DNA of 64,000 nt from Nostoc sp. FACHB-110 (GTDB taxonomy: Bacteria; Cyanobacteriota; Cyanobacteriia; Cyanobacteriales; Nostocaceae). Positions 43,732-51,797 of the stretch are shown here, one piece after another. The notes under the pieces were generated by a model. It did no database searches, was not told the DNA's origin, and saw nothing but the letters and a program-made list of their open reading frames with translations. A program made the translations under genes and the position numbers. The stretch spans positions 62,001-126,000 of the forward strand of contig NZ_JACJRU010000014.1 of the NCBI RefSeq assembly GCF_014697425.1, read 5' to 3'. The stretch's first letter is position 1, and the number at the start of each line of letters is the position of its first letter.

Positions 43732-43912
43732 GCTGTTTGTTGTTGAATTTGACCCTAGATAAGTTCATACTACAGGCTGTGAAGCCAGTGAGCAAGGGTG
43801 GCTAAATAGCAAGACACAGTGAGATTTGAATAAGGCAGTATGCTTTTGGCAGTGAGATGTGTTTTAGAACTAAATTGAAGCCGAGAAGTGCAATATCGAA
43901 GCCACTTAAATA

Positions 43913-44344
43913 TCAAAATATTATAACTAAAGTACCTAAAACTACTAATAAATTGCCTAATACAACTTTCCAATTTACAGGTTCGCCAAGAAATATGACA
44001 GAAAATAACAAAACTAATACCAAACTAAATTTATCTATAGGTGCAACTAATGATGCTTTTCCTGTTTGTAAGGCTCTAAAATAAAAAATCCAAGACAAAC
44101 CAGTTGCTATGCCAGATAATATTAAAAACAACATAGTCTTGGGAGAAATTTCTAAAACTTTAGCAGCGTTACCTTGAAAAAAGACAATTCCCCAAGCAAC
44201 TACCAAAATTACAACTGTGCGGATAGCTGTTGCTAAATTAGAATTTACATTTTCTACACCGATTTTGCCAAATATGGTGGTTAAAGCGGCAAAACCAGCC
44301 GACAGTAAGCCATATATCCACCATATATTTGTGTTGCTGTTCAT
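43913..44344 (-). CDS. Single-domain EamA-type membrane transporter
   Basis: The 143-residue protein has four to five membrane segments and the pattern of one EamA/DMT repeat: WWIYGLLSAGFAALTTIFGK, TAIRTVVILVVAWGIVFF, GIATGLSWIFYFRALQTGKA and VLGNLLVVLGTLVIIF. Full DMT carriers contain two such repeats, so this protein probably dimerises, as the four-helix paralogues of SMR type do. Similar 140-residue proteins are common. Metabolite or drug export is possible but unassigned. Confidence 0.85.
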   Translation of the reverse strand: MNSNTNIWWIYGLLSAGFAALTTIFGKIGVENVNSNLATAIRTVVILVVAWGIVFFQGNAAKVLEISPKTMLFLILSGIATGLSWIFYFRALQTGKASLVAPIDKFSLVLVLLFSVIFLGEPVNWKVVLGNLLVVLGTLVIIF

Positions 44345-44396
44345 CGTTATATCCTAGCAATCAAGGTTGCGATCGCAAGCTCATTCAATGAGTTTA

Positions 44397-44741
44397 CTAC
44401 CAACCCTGTTCTGATTTTTGAAAAACATATCCAGCAACATCCACAATTTCTTCGGGAGTTAACTTATTTTTGAAAGATGGCATAGCATTTTTGCCATTCT
44501 GCACCTGATGAATAATTGCTTGAATGGAGTCGGTATTATAATCTGCAAGATATTTGGACAGAGCTTCTTTGTGTAAAGTTTTCTCAGGGATTAAGATATT
44601 ACCGCCACCGATATGGCATGAAGAACAGTTGTCACTGAAGATTTTAGCACCGTTGGATGCCTCAGCCGCTAGTGCGACATCAGTAAATTTTAAATTAAAG
44701 AGAGCGATCGCCAGAAATAAGATTAATAAAAGTATTCTCAA
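44397..44741 (-). CDS. petJ: Cytochrome c6-like protein
   Basis: This is a 114-residue precursor with a signal peptide (RILLLILFLAIALFNL, cleavage near LAAEA). The haem site is C39-S-S-C42-H43, and the axial Met lies in KNAMPSF. GAKIFSDNCSSCHIGGGN, KTLHKEAL and the C-terminal Trp fit soluble cytochrome c6. It carries electrons from cytochrome b6f to photosystem I or oxidase in the thylakoid lumen. Plastocyanin, the copper alternative, is encoded 469 bases upstream on the same strand. It could be a c6 paralogue and not the main PetJ. Confidence 0.85.
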   Translation of the reverse strand: MRILLLILFLAIALFNLKFTDVALAAEASNGAKIFSDNCSSCHIGGGNILIPEKTLHKEALSKYLADYNTDSIQAIIHQVQNGKNAMPSFKNKLTPEEIVDVAGYVFQKSEQGW

Positions 44742-44930
44742 ATCATTCTCCTCGCAAACAGGCTCCAGCGATTAAACAAAATTCTCCACTAAACATTTTA
44801 TATAGGAATCTGGTTTGATTGCTGAAAATACTTGTGGAGTGAGGAAACAAGCAGCAGTAAATCAGGTATTGTAGGATATACCAATTTTTTCAAAAATCAA
44901 ATATTGTAATTCAGACAAGGCAAAAGATGG

Positions 44931-44985
44931 GAGCAAAAACACTGTTGCTACAAGTCGGCAAAACCAACAACAGTGTTGTCTGCTC
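44931..44985. other. Interrupted hairpin, petE-petJ intergenic region
   Basis: GAGCA (44931-44935) pairs with TGCTC (44981-44985), and inside AACACTGTTG (44938-44947) pairs perfectly with CAACAGTGTT (44968-44977) around a 20-base loop. The structure is symmetric on both strands. It could be a terminator for petE read-through, a MITE remnant or an RNA element. Confidence 0.45.
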
Positions 44986-45035
44986 AAAGAACTAGCTCAA
45001 CTTTTCGCTGGCTCTGTTGTAAATTTGCATAAAAT

Positions 45036-45113
45036 TAGCGGTGACGAGTCTATCTCTGACATTGCTTATGCACTGTTGAGCATTCTGGGCGGAAATAAAA
45101 CTCGTCACCGCTA
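45036..45113. repeat. 78-bp element with 14-bp perfect inverted repeats
   Basis: TAGCGGTGACGAGT (45036-45049) and ACTCGTCACCGCTA (45100-45113) are perfect complements separated by 50 bases, with TA at each outer end. It lies 98 bases beyond the petE stop. It resembles a short MITE and could also terminate petE transcription. Confidence 0.6.
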
Positions 45114-45210
45114 TTAGTTAATTTTTTGTATGCGCCAGGTTATGGCATTTGTTAGTTTGTGAATCTGACTGAAGAGCCTAGAAAACTAACTAGTTTCTAC
45201 AGTGCTATTT

Positions 45211-45630
45211 TTAGCCTTCAACAATGATGTGGCCAACCATACCAGCACCACGGTGAGGTTCACAATAGAAGGTGTAATCACCAGCAGGTGCATCAGCGGG
45301 GATAGTGGTGGTTTCTTTTTGACCAGGACTCATAAGCAAGCTTTTGTGAGACAAAGATTTCGCTAAATCTCCACTTTTGGCAGGGTTGAGAGCCGCATCA
45401 AACACAACGTTATGGGGAGGAACTTTGTTGTTGACCCATTCAATTGTATCGCCGGGCTTCACTGTTAACTTCTTGGGTTCAAATGCCAGCATTCCTTTAT
45501 CGCTACCCAACTTGATGATATGGGTTTCAGCAGACGCTGAAGGTGTAAAAATAGCAAAGCTGCTTACAACTAAAATAATTGTCAATACAGCTAGGCTCAA
45601 GCGTCGCAGACTGGCCGCAATCAATTTCAT
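45211..45630 (-). CDS. petE: Plastocyanin
   Basis: This is a 139-residue precursor of the lumenal copper protein that shuttles electrons from cytochrome b6f to photosystem I. A lumen-targeting signal of about 34 residues ends at ASA. The type 1 copper ligands are all present: His in PPHNVVF, then Cys, His and Met in FYCEPHRGAGMVGH. The length and sequence are typical of heterocystous cyanobacteria. It lies between psbV and a cytochrome c6-like gene on the same strand. Copper-dependent switching between plastocyanin and c6 is known in cyanobacteria, but no binding site was identified here. Confidence 0.97.
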   Translation of the reverse strand: MKLIAASLRRLSLAVLTIILVVSSFAIFTPSASAETHIIKLGSDKGMLAFEPKKLTVKPGDTIEWVNNKVPPHNVVFDAALNPAKSGDLAKSLSHKSLLMSPGQKETTTIPADAPAGDYTFYCEPHRGAGMVGHIIVEG

Positions 45631-46053
45631 GGCTTTCTCCTAACAGATAGTTTTGATTTCCCTATTTCATTTTAAATAAAATCAACGCCAAAGTATGACA
45701 ATATGTCGTAGATCCAATTTTTTTTAATAATCTGGCATTCAACCAATATGCAAAAACTTACCCATCAGCAATAATTACTAGACTGCCTAGCACTAAAAAT
45801 TTTTGGCTGATGGCAGGATGGAATAGTAACGTTTTTTACATTCCCTTGATTTTCAAGTCCAAAGCAAACTCAACAATCAATCCCAACTACTAAAAAATTA
45901 TTAAAAACTGGGAATTAGGTACTGTGAAGTATTAAGAGCGAAGTCTTAAGGTTGAAGGATGTCACAATTGAAATTTCATACTTCATGCTTCTGACTTCAG
46001 ACTTTTTTCTTCCCAGTACCCAATTCCCCATAACTCAGTAATCAGCCTGAATT
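45631..46053. other. psbV-petE intergenic region with inverted repeat
   Basis: This gap is 420 bases. An imperfect 15-bp inverted repeat (GGGAATTAGGTACTG at 45910-45924 and CAGTACCCAATTCCC at 46014-46028) bounds a 119-base element. The element contains degenerate TGAAGTA-type heptamers in both directions. It probably terminates psbV transcription. The petE promoter should lie in the AT-rich part at 45650-45760. Confidence 0.5.
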
Positions 46054-46545
46054 TTAGTAATAGATTTTGCCGCCGCCCCATTTGCTGCCTACAACTTTGG
46101 GTTGTAGGAGAATGTGACCAGCTATAGAGACTAAATCATCTTCAGTGAGATTACGCATTGCTGTGAAAATATCTGCACTCTTGAGGCTGGGGTGTAATTC
46201 AGAGATTTCCTCTTCCCCATCATAAGTAGTGGGATTTTTTATGTAATCTACCAAACCTTCAATGTTATTCCGGTTTGGTGTAGCCAGTGCTAATGCTTCT
46301 GGTTCCAGACCTACGTTTTGGTTGGTTTTGGTAACGCCACCAACATGACATTGCGCGCAAGCGTACTGAAATAAACGTTTGCCTTCTTTAACTTGTTTGA
46401 GGCTCAGTGTGATATTTTCACCCTTGTCATTTAATGGCACTGTTCTGGTAGCTTTGTCTAGTTCCACAGCTGTAGCGCTAGCAACCATCAACTGAAATGT
46501 CAGTATCACAGTAACCACAACAACGCCAATTAATCTTCTAAACAT
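46054..46545 (-). CDS. psbV: Photosystem II cytochrome c550
   Basis: This is the 163-residue precursor of the extrinsic PSII subunit that stabilises the manganese cluster on the lumenal side. The signal peptide ends near ATAVE. The haem is attached at C63-A-Q-C66-H67, and the second axial His lies in SELHPSL. The C-terminal GGGKIYY is characteristic. The sequence is typical and complete. It is followed on the same strand by petE, an order I recall from Anabaena and Nostoc relatives. Confidence 0.97.
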   Translation of the reverse strand: MFRRLIGVVVVTVILTFQLMVASATAVELDKATRTVPLNDKGENITLSLKQVKEGKRLFQYACAQCHVGGVTKTNQNVGLEPEALALATPNRNNIEGLVDYIKNPTTYDGEEEISELHPSLKSADIFTAMRNLTEDDLVSIAGHILLQPKVVGSKWGGGKIYY

Positions 46546-46610
46546 TGTTTCCCCTTAAAAATTTTGACGCTCAACACAGCTAAATCATGCGATGCTCAAT
46601 CTCTGTGCCG

Positions 46611-46877
46611 CTAACGGTGGTTATATGTTATTAAAGATTCGCTCAAGCCTGAAATCGCCCATAAGGTGACTCTGGTATCATTAACCGAGTTGCTAGTGCC
46701 TTGATGGTAAATTTCAGGCGACCTTTGCGCCATAATTGCTTTTGCATTGTCTAACGCCCAATTAGCCTTTTGGCATTTATAGGCAATTTCCCATTGGTTA
46801 CACAAAGAAAACACTTTCTCTACAGTCATACTGTAGTCTGTTGCTATCTCTGCGCTCGGTAGATATGCAAAATCCAT
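46611..46877 (-). CDS. Small conserved-looking protein upstream of psbV
   Basis: The 88-residue product (MDFAYLPSAEIATDYSMTVE onwards) has no membrane segment. It is rich in Asn, Ser and aromatic residues, and its N-terminal half is helix-like, including LCNQWEIAYKCQKANWALD. No family is recognised. It ends 65 bases before the psbV start on the same strand, so its 3' end abuts or overlaps the psbV promoter. It could be a leftover frame, but its amino-acid composition is ordinary. Confidence 0.45.
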   Translation of the reverse strand: MDFAYLPSAEIATDYSMTVEKVFSLCNQWEIAYKCQKANWALDNAKAIMAQRSPEIYHQGTSNSVNDTRVTLWAISGLSESLITYNHR

Positions 46878-46982
46878 AATGTTTTGTTAACTGACAAATA
46901 GAGATTGAGTCGCTGTAATACCAATATCACGTTAGGTGTGCAATTTGTTGCCCAAAATTTGGAGTAGGGGGTGGGAAGAAGT

Positions 46983-47043
46983 GTGAAGTATGAAGTATGA
47001 AGTGTGAAGTATGAAGTATGAAGTGTGAAGTATGAAGTATGAA
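46983..47043. repeat. Heptanucleotide tandem repeat, TGAAGTA/TGAAGTG
   Basis: About 8.7 units form the third array of this heptamer in the window. It lies between the small gene upstream of psbV and the sugar permease genes. Confidence 0.9.
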
Positions 47044-47124
47044 ATTTTTCTTGAGCATTTTTGTCGGCTTGCTATTTTGAACGAGTGGGGGAGTTACAAA
47101 TGACTAATGACTATTGACAAATGA

Positions 47125-47961
47125 CTACCCTTTACCGCCTGTAAAGGTGGCACTTTGGATAAAATAGCGATTGAAGAAAGCATATATACCTAAAGCAGGC
47201 AGGGTAAATACCATCGATGCTGCCATGATGTAGTTCCAATAGCTGATGTATAGACCTTTAAATGTGTTTAAGCCTAAAGGTAAGGTGAACATTTCGGGGT
47301 CAAATAAGATAACTACAGGCAATAAGAAATTATTCCAGCTACCCATAAAGACAAAAACAGCCTGGGCGGCTAGTGCGGGTTTGGCTAAAGGTATAACAAT
47401 ATATCTAAAAATGCCCCAGGTATTTAAGCCATCTAATTGCGCGGCTTCTTCTAGTTCTTTGGGAAAATTCACAAAAAACTGCCGCATCATAAAGATAAAA
47501 GTGGCATTTACCATCCCAGGCACAATCATACCTTGATAAGAATTTAGCCAACCGATCGCCTTTAAAATCAAAAATGTCGGAATCAAGGTAATTTGCGCTG
47601 GTACTGCCAACACTGCCAAAATCAAAAAGAACCAGAAGTTTTTGCCCACAAAGCGCAGTCTTGCCAAGGCATATCCCGCCATTGAGTTAAATATCAGGTT
47701 TAATATGGTCACGCTGACGGCGATAAATACACTGTTGAACAGCCAACGCCAAAATAGTGGTTCTTGTACAAATATTTGCTTGTAATTATCTAAGGTAAAA
47801 TTTTTGGGGATAAAGTCACTGCCACCGTTAACGATTTCTGATAGTGGTTTAAATGATGCTGACAATGCCCAAACAAAGGGAACTACGGTAATAACTGCAT
47901 ACAGCGTCAACACCACGTATAACAATACTTTCAACCAAGGAGTGCGAGAAATTGTATTCAA
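47125..47961 (-). CDS. Carbohydrate ABC transporter permease, MalG-type
   Basis: The 278-residue protein has six membrane segments. The EAA loop EEAAQLDGLNTWGIFRYIV followed by IPLAKP docks the ATPase. PFVWALSASFKPLSEI and the NYKQIF region near residue 68 are typical of MalG/UgpE permeases, which help import sugars. Its start overlaps the end of the MalF-type gene by four bases. No ATPase gene is present, so a shared MsmK/MalK-type ATPase elsewhere must power it. Confidence 0.93.
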   Translation of the reverse strand: MNTISRTPWLKVLLYVVLTLYAVITVVPFVWALSASFKPLSEIVNGGSDFIPKNFTLDNYKQIFVQEPLFWRWLFNSVFIAVSVTILNLIFNSMAGYALARLRFVGKNFWFFLILAVLAVPAQITLIPTFLILKAIGWLNSYQGMIVPGMVNATFIFMMRQFFVNFPKELEEAAQLDGLNTWGIFRYIVIPLAKPALAAQAVFVFMGSWNNFLLPVVILFDPEMFTLPLGLNTFKGLYISYWNYIMAASMVFTLPALGIYAFFNRYFIQSATFTGGKG

Positions 47962-48866
47962 ATTTTTTCGCCTCCAAATAAACGCCGTTGGATTATAGTT
48001 ATGGTGATGATGACTAATGCTAGTAAAAATGCGATCGCAGCAGCATAACCCATCTGTAAATTGCGAAATACAGCTTGGTAAATCAGCAACACCAAAGTCA
48101 AAGTCGCATTATTCGGCCCGCCAGTCCCAGCAGAAAAAATATAAGACTGGTCAAATAATTGAAAAGTCCCAATGATGCCAATAGCGACAACAAAAAAAGT
48201 TACAGGCTTTAACAACGGAATTGTAATGTGAATAAACTGCTGCCAAGCATTGGCCCCATCTAGTTCTGCCGCCTCATACAATTTTTGTGGAATATCCTGC
48301 AACGCTGCTAGATAAATCACCATATAAAACGGCGCAGTTGACCAGATATTCATCATCATGATGCCTTTAAGTGCTACCGCCGGATCACCCAACCAGTTAT
48401 AAGTAGGTAAGCCTAAAAAAGCCAAAACATCATTCAGTAACCCATCCGTGTTATAAATCCACATAAAAATCAGCGTCAGCACCGCCGAAGATGTCACCGT
48501 GGGTAAAAAGTAGAGGATACGCCACAAGTTTTTGCCGCGAATTCCCGAATTCAAAGTTACCGCCATAACTAACGCCAAAATAGTTTGCGAAGGTACGACA
48601 ATAGCAACGTATTCTGCCGTATTTTTCAAAGCTATCCACACCCGTTCATCTTCTACTAAACGGCCAAAATTGCGAAAACCGATAAACTCATACTCAATTC
48701 CCCCAAGCAGTTGTACTTTGTGGAATGACAGAAAGACTGCATCAAGAATTGGTAAGACGACAAAAGTACCCAAAACCAAAATAGTCGGCGCAAGAAACAG
48801 ATATCCAGCCAGATTTTCTGTCAAATTCCACCTAGGACTGTTTTGCCGCCTGCTGATTTGCAACAC
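47958..48866 (-). CDS. Carbohydrate ABC transporter permease, MalF/UgpA-type
   Basis: The 302-residue protein has six membrane segments and the EAA loop YEAAELDGANAWQQF followed by ITIPLLKP. The N-terminal FLAPTILVLGTFVVLPI and the FLSFHKVQLLG region are typical of MalF/UgpA partners. It forms the inner-membrane channel with the overlapping MalG-type subunit. The matching binding-protein gene is 4.1 kb upstream on the same strand, beyond two plus-strand genes. This suggests that the operon has been interrupted. Confidence 0.93.
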   Translation of the reverse strand: MLQISRRQNSPRWNLTENLAGYLFLAPTILVLGTFVVLPILDAVFLSFHKVQLLGGIEYEFIGFRNFGRLVEDERVWIALKNTAEYVAIVVPSQTILALVMAVTLNSGIRGKNLWRILYFLPTVTSSAVLTLIFMWIYNTDGLLNDVLAFLGLPTYNWLGDPAVALKGIMMMNIWSTAPFYMVIYLAALQDIPQKLYEAAELDGANAWQQFIHITIPLLKPVTFFVVAIGIIGTFQLFDQSYIFSAGTGGPNNATLTLVLLIYQAVFRNLQMGYAAAIAFLLALVIITITIIQRRLFGGEKI

Positions 48867-49002
48867 AACTTAACCTCCGCCTAATACCTGCCTAGTTGAA
48901 GCGATAGGTGGTGCATGATTATTTATGGTATCGCTTACTTGTGTAAGTTAACTCTAGATTTAATTTAGGGAAATATAAGTTTGGTTTCTTTGAGGATACA
49001 AA

Positions 49003-51441
49003 ATGTCGTATACCGCCTACTTAAGTTCTATTAAAAATGAACTCCAAAGAACTGGTAAAGCCAGAAAAAGTCTGCGGGTTAAAACTATTATGGAACAGTT
49101 TGGTTATCAACGCAGAAGTCAAGCGTTTATTGATGAGTTTAATGCAAATCTTGATAACTTAGGTTTGTGTGCTGACCCTACTTTTGATTTATATATTCCC
49201 TTAGACACCAAAATCGACATTTCACTTAAAGGTGTAGAACTAGCTGAGGAATTAGTGAATTCTGAATCAGTAAATCAAAAACTAAAACAAGTAATTCAAG
49301 TTAAACATGATTTCTTTTATTATCTATTTGACTTTGGCTCCGATCAAGAATATGAACGCTTTCAAGCTTGTTTAGATTCAAATCAACCGATGGGAATTTT
49401 TCTCATCCCCCAAGATGTCGATTTTTTTTCTGATATTGTTGTCAAAATTTTTAATTACGAACTGATTAGAAAGTTTCAATATCAAGGATTAACTGAAGTG
49501 GCCAGTTCTTCTGTGCGCCAATTTTCCACTAAAATTATTGATTCGGATGATGATTGTGAAAATGAAAAAGAAAACTCAATTAAGGGTGCTAACATATTTC
49601 ACTTTTATCGTTCAACTATGACAAGTGTGATTTTAGGTGACACTGGTTTAGAATTATTAGATTCAGAAAAATTTGACGAGCAATTTGAATCTATATCTTT
49701 ATCTTTAAATAAATATAATTCGACGCAATCGTTCATTTTATTTCATTGTCCATCCTTATTAGAAATTCAAGCCCAACAAAAAGAAGATAGCTTAGGACAT
49801 TTAGTCGATACAGTTGCTAGTAAAATTCCTTTTACTTTTACCCTCAGATGTAAATATTCTCAGGAAGCTGCTATTACACAAAAAGAAGAGATATTGGCTC
49901 ACTTCCGTTTGTTATTAGAACTACCTTATTATCAAACTGATGAAGATGATGTTTCTCTGCTCAATTATTTTTTAGAACTGCAAAAAGCGCAAATTCAAGC
50001 CGAATCGCAATTATTACTGAAGATGAATCCTAAACATCTTTATCATTTGAAGTGGCAACAAGAAAGCATTGAATATATCTATCTGAAATATTTTGCTATC
50101 AAAACCTTAGAAAGTCTGGGATATGAATTATCGCACATTGGCTGTGAAGTTGAATTAACTTCTCAAGATGAAGATAATAGCGATGAGGAAGAATCTGAAT
50201 ATGAAGAATATCAAACTGAAAAAGTAGAAGTATATATTAAAAATAAAATTGTTGTGGAAATCGAAACTCTCAAATATCAAGAGTTTTCTGACAGCAATCT
50301 GTTTTTTGATATGATTAAGAGAATTTTGCGAAAATCTCAAGTATGGCCCAATACCTTAGAAAGTATTTGGTTAGTTGTACCGGGATTTGAAATTGCTCGC
50401 AACTACTATCAACTCAAAAAAACTAAAGAGATTTTAGAGCATAAACTTTCAGAATATTATGGTGCAAACTTTAAAACTATAGTGATGACACCAGATTATG
50501 AAAAACATCAATTAGTACCTGTTGCCTTTGACACCATTGATTATCCGACTTTTGAATATAGAGTTAAAAGACAAGTTACAAAACAAATCACCCCAGTTAG
50601 CAAGCAAGTCAAACTGGACTTTAGCCAAGTTAAAGGTCTTAACGAAGAAAAAGAAAAATTAAATAAACTGCTGAAATTACAATCTAAAGGGCATAAAGGC
50701 GCGATTGGGGGGATTTTGTTTTATGGATTACCTGGTTGTGGTAAAACATTACTAGCCAATGCGTTTGCTCATGAATCTGGTCGATATTTCTTTAAATTTT
50801 CCCCGGCTGATATTGTCAGTGTCTGGATAGGTCAAAGCCAGAAAAATATTCGTGATATTTTTGTCCAAGCTAAGAAAAAAGCTCCTTCGGTATTATTTAT
50901 TGATGAATTAGATAGTATTGGTTTCAACCGGAATGATGATAATTCCCATACTGACCAAAGAGCCACTATTAATCAATTATTGATTGAACTGAACAATATT
51001 AAAAATAGTGATGTGATTGTGATTGCTGCGACTAATTATTTGAGTGGCATTGATAATGCTTTAAAACGTTCGGGCAGATTAGACTGGAAAGTACCAATTT
51101 TTCCGCCTAATCAAGCAGAAAGAGCCGAAATATTTCAGCATTATTTATCACAAATTAATTTGGAACAGTCGGTTAATTTTGAAATGTTAGCTGAGAAAAG
51201 TATTAGATTTACTTCATCGGATATTGAGTTAGTTTGTCGAGAAGTCAATAATGCTATTTTGTTGGAAGAGATAAGTTCATATTTGACAACTTCCGATGTG
51301 ATTACTTATATTCATAATCTTCAAGATGGTGGTTTGAGTTTGACTCAAGAACAGGTAAAAGAATTTTTGGATGAGTGTAAGAGATTGAGTGTCAAAAATC
51401 CAAAGCTGGAAACCTTGAGAGTAGAGTGGGAAATTGAGTAG
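49003..51441 (+). CDS. Multidomain AAA ATPase, possible defence gene
   Basis: This is an 812-residue protein. The first 75 residues resemble a winged-helix-like module seen before various conflict-system effectors (KSLRVKTIMEQFGYQRRSQ, then LGLCADPTFDLYI). Residues about 80-350 are not recognised. Residues about 360-520 contain an acidic linker, then KVEVYIKNKIVVEIETLKYQ (407-426), a strand-strand pattern like PD-(D/E)xK nucleases but with E-x-E. The C-terminal AAA domain is intact: GLPGCGKT at 575-582, VLFIDELDS with D634-E635, IAATN, and SGRLD. The AAA part is of the FtsH/Cdc48 type. The gene is AT-rich and lies in the opposite direction to the sugar transporter genes on both sides. A patatin gene follows. 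Confidence 0.8.
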   Translation: MSYTAYLSSIKNELQRTGKARKSLRVKTIMEQFGYQRRSQAFIDEFNANLDNLGLCADPTFDLYIPLDTKIDISLKGVELAEELVNSESVNQKLKQVIQVKHDFFYYLFDFGSDQEYERFQACLDSNQPMGIFLIPQDVDFFSDIVVKIFNYELIRKFQYQGLTEVASSSVRQFSTKIIDSDDDCENEKENSIKGANIFHFYRSTMTSVILGDTGLELLDSEKFDEQFESISLSLNKYNSTQSFILFHCPSLLEIQAQQKEDSLGHLVDTVASKIPFTFTLRCKYSQEAAITQKEEILAHFRLLLELPYYQTDEDDVSLLNYFLELQKAQIQAESQLLLKMNPKHLYHLKWQQESIEYIYLKYFAIKTLESLGYELSHIGCEVELTSQDEDNSDEEESEYEEYQTEKVEVYIKNKIVVEIETLKYQEFSDSNLFFDMIKRILRKSQVWPNTLESIWLVVPGFEIARNYYQLKKTKEILEHKLSEYYGANFKTIVMTPDYEKHQLVPVAFDTIDYPTFEYRVKRQVTKQITPVSKQVKLDFSQVKGLNEEKEKLNKLLKLQSKGHKGAIGGILFYGLPGCGKTLLANAFAHESGRYFFKFSPADIVSVWIGQSQKNIRDIFVQAKKKAPSVLFIDELDSIGFNRNDDNSHTDQRATINQLLIELNNIKNSDVIVIAATNYLSGIDNALKRSGRLDWKVPIFPPNQAERAEIFQHYLSQINLEQSVNFEMLAEKSIRFTSSDIELVCREVNNAILLEEISSYLTTSDVITYIHNLQDGGLSLTQEQVKEFLDECKRLSVKNPKLETLRVEWEIE

Positions 51442-51785
51442 GGCGATCGCCTGAATTTGGTATTATGTAATTCTCAAACTCTTGACAGTAGTGCGTTATC
51501 GATAGCGTAACGCACGCTGACACTATCTTGATAATTGATAATATTAAAATTTTTTGATAAAAATCATTTAAACTTAACCATTTTTTCAGTAAATATACTG
51601 AAACGTCCAGCAAATGTACTGTCTTAAAGTATTCACTTGAAGGTTAACTCCTAACACATCAAATAATTTCAATATTATTTTCATGAAGGATTTTTTCTAA
51701 TTTCATCATCTTTATTACCGCAAGATGTGAGAGTGAAATATCTGTTTTTTGTTGTGTTAGGAGAATATTTACACAATTAATTCAG
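51442..51785. other. AAA-patatin intergenic region
   Basis: This 344-base gap contains the hairpin at 51491-51515 and is otherwise strongly AT-rich. It is long for an operon, so the patatin gene may have its own promoter. No consensus promoter stands out. Confidence 0.4.
51491..51515. terminator. Hairpin after the AAA ATPase gene
   Basis: GTGCGTTA (51491-51498) pairs perfectly with TAACGCAC (51508-51515) around a 9-base loop, 50 bases after the stop codon. No T-run follows, so it is either a weak terminator or an RNA-stabilising structure. Confidence 0.4.
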
Positions 51786-51797
51786 GTGGATTTGCAT

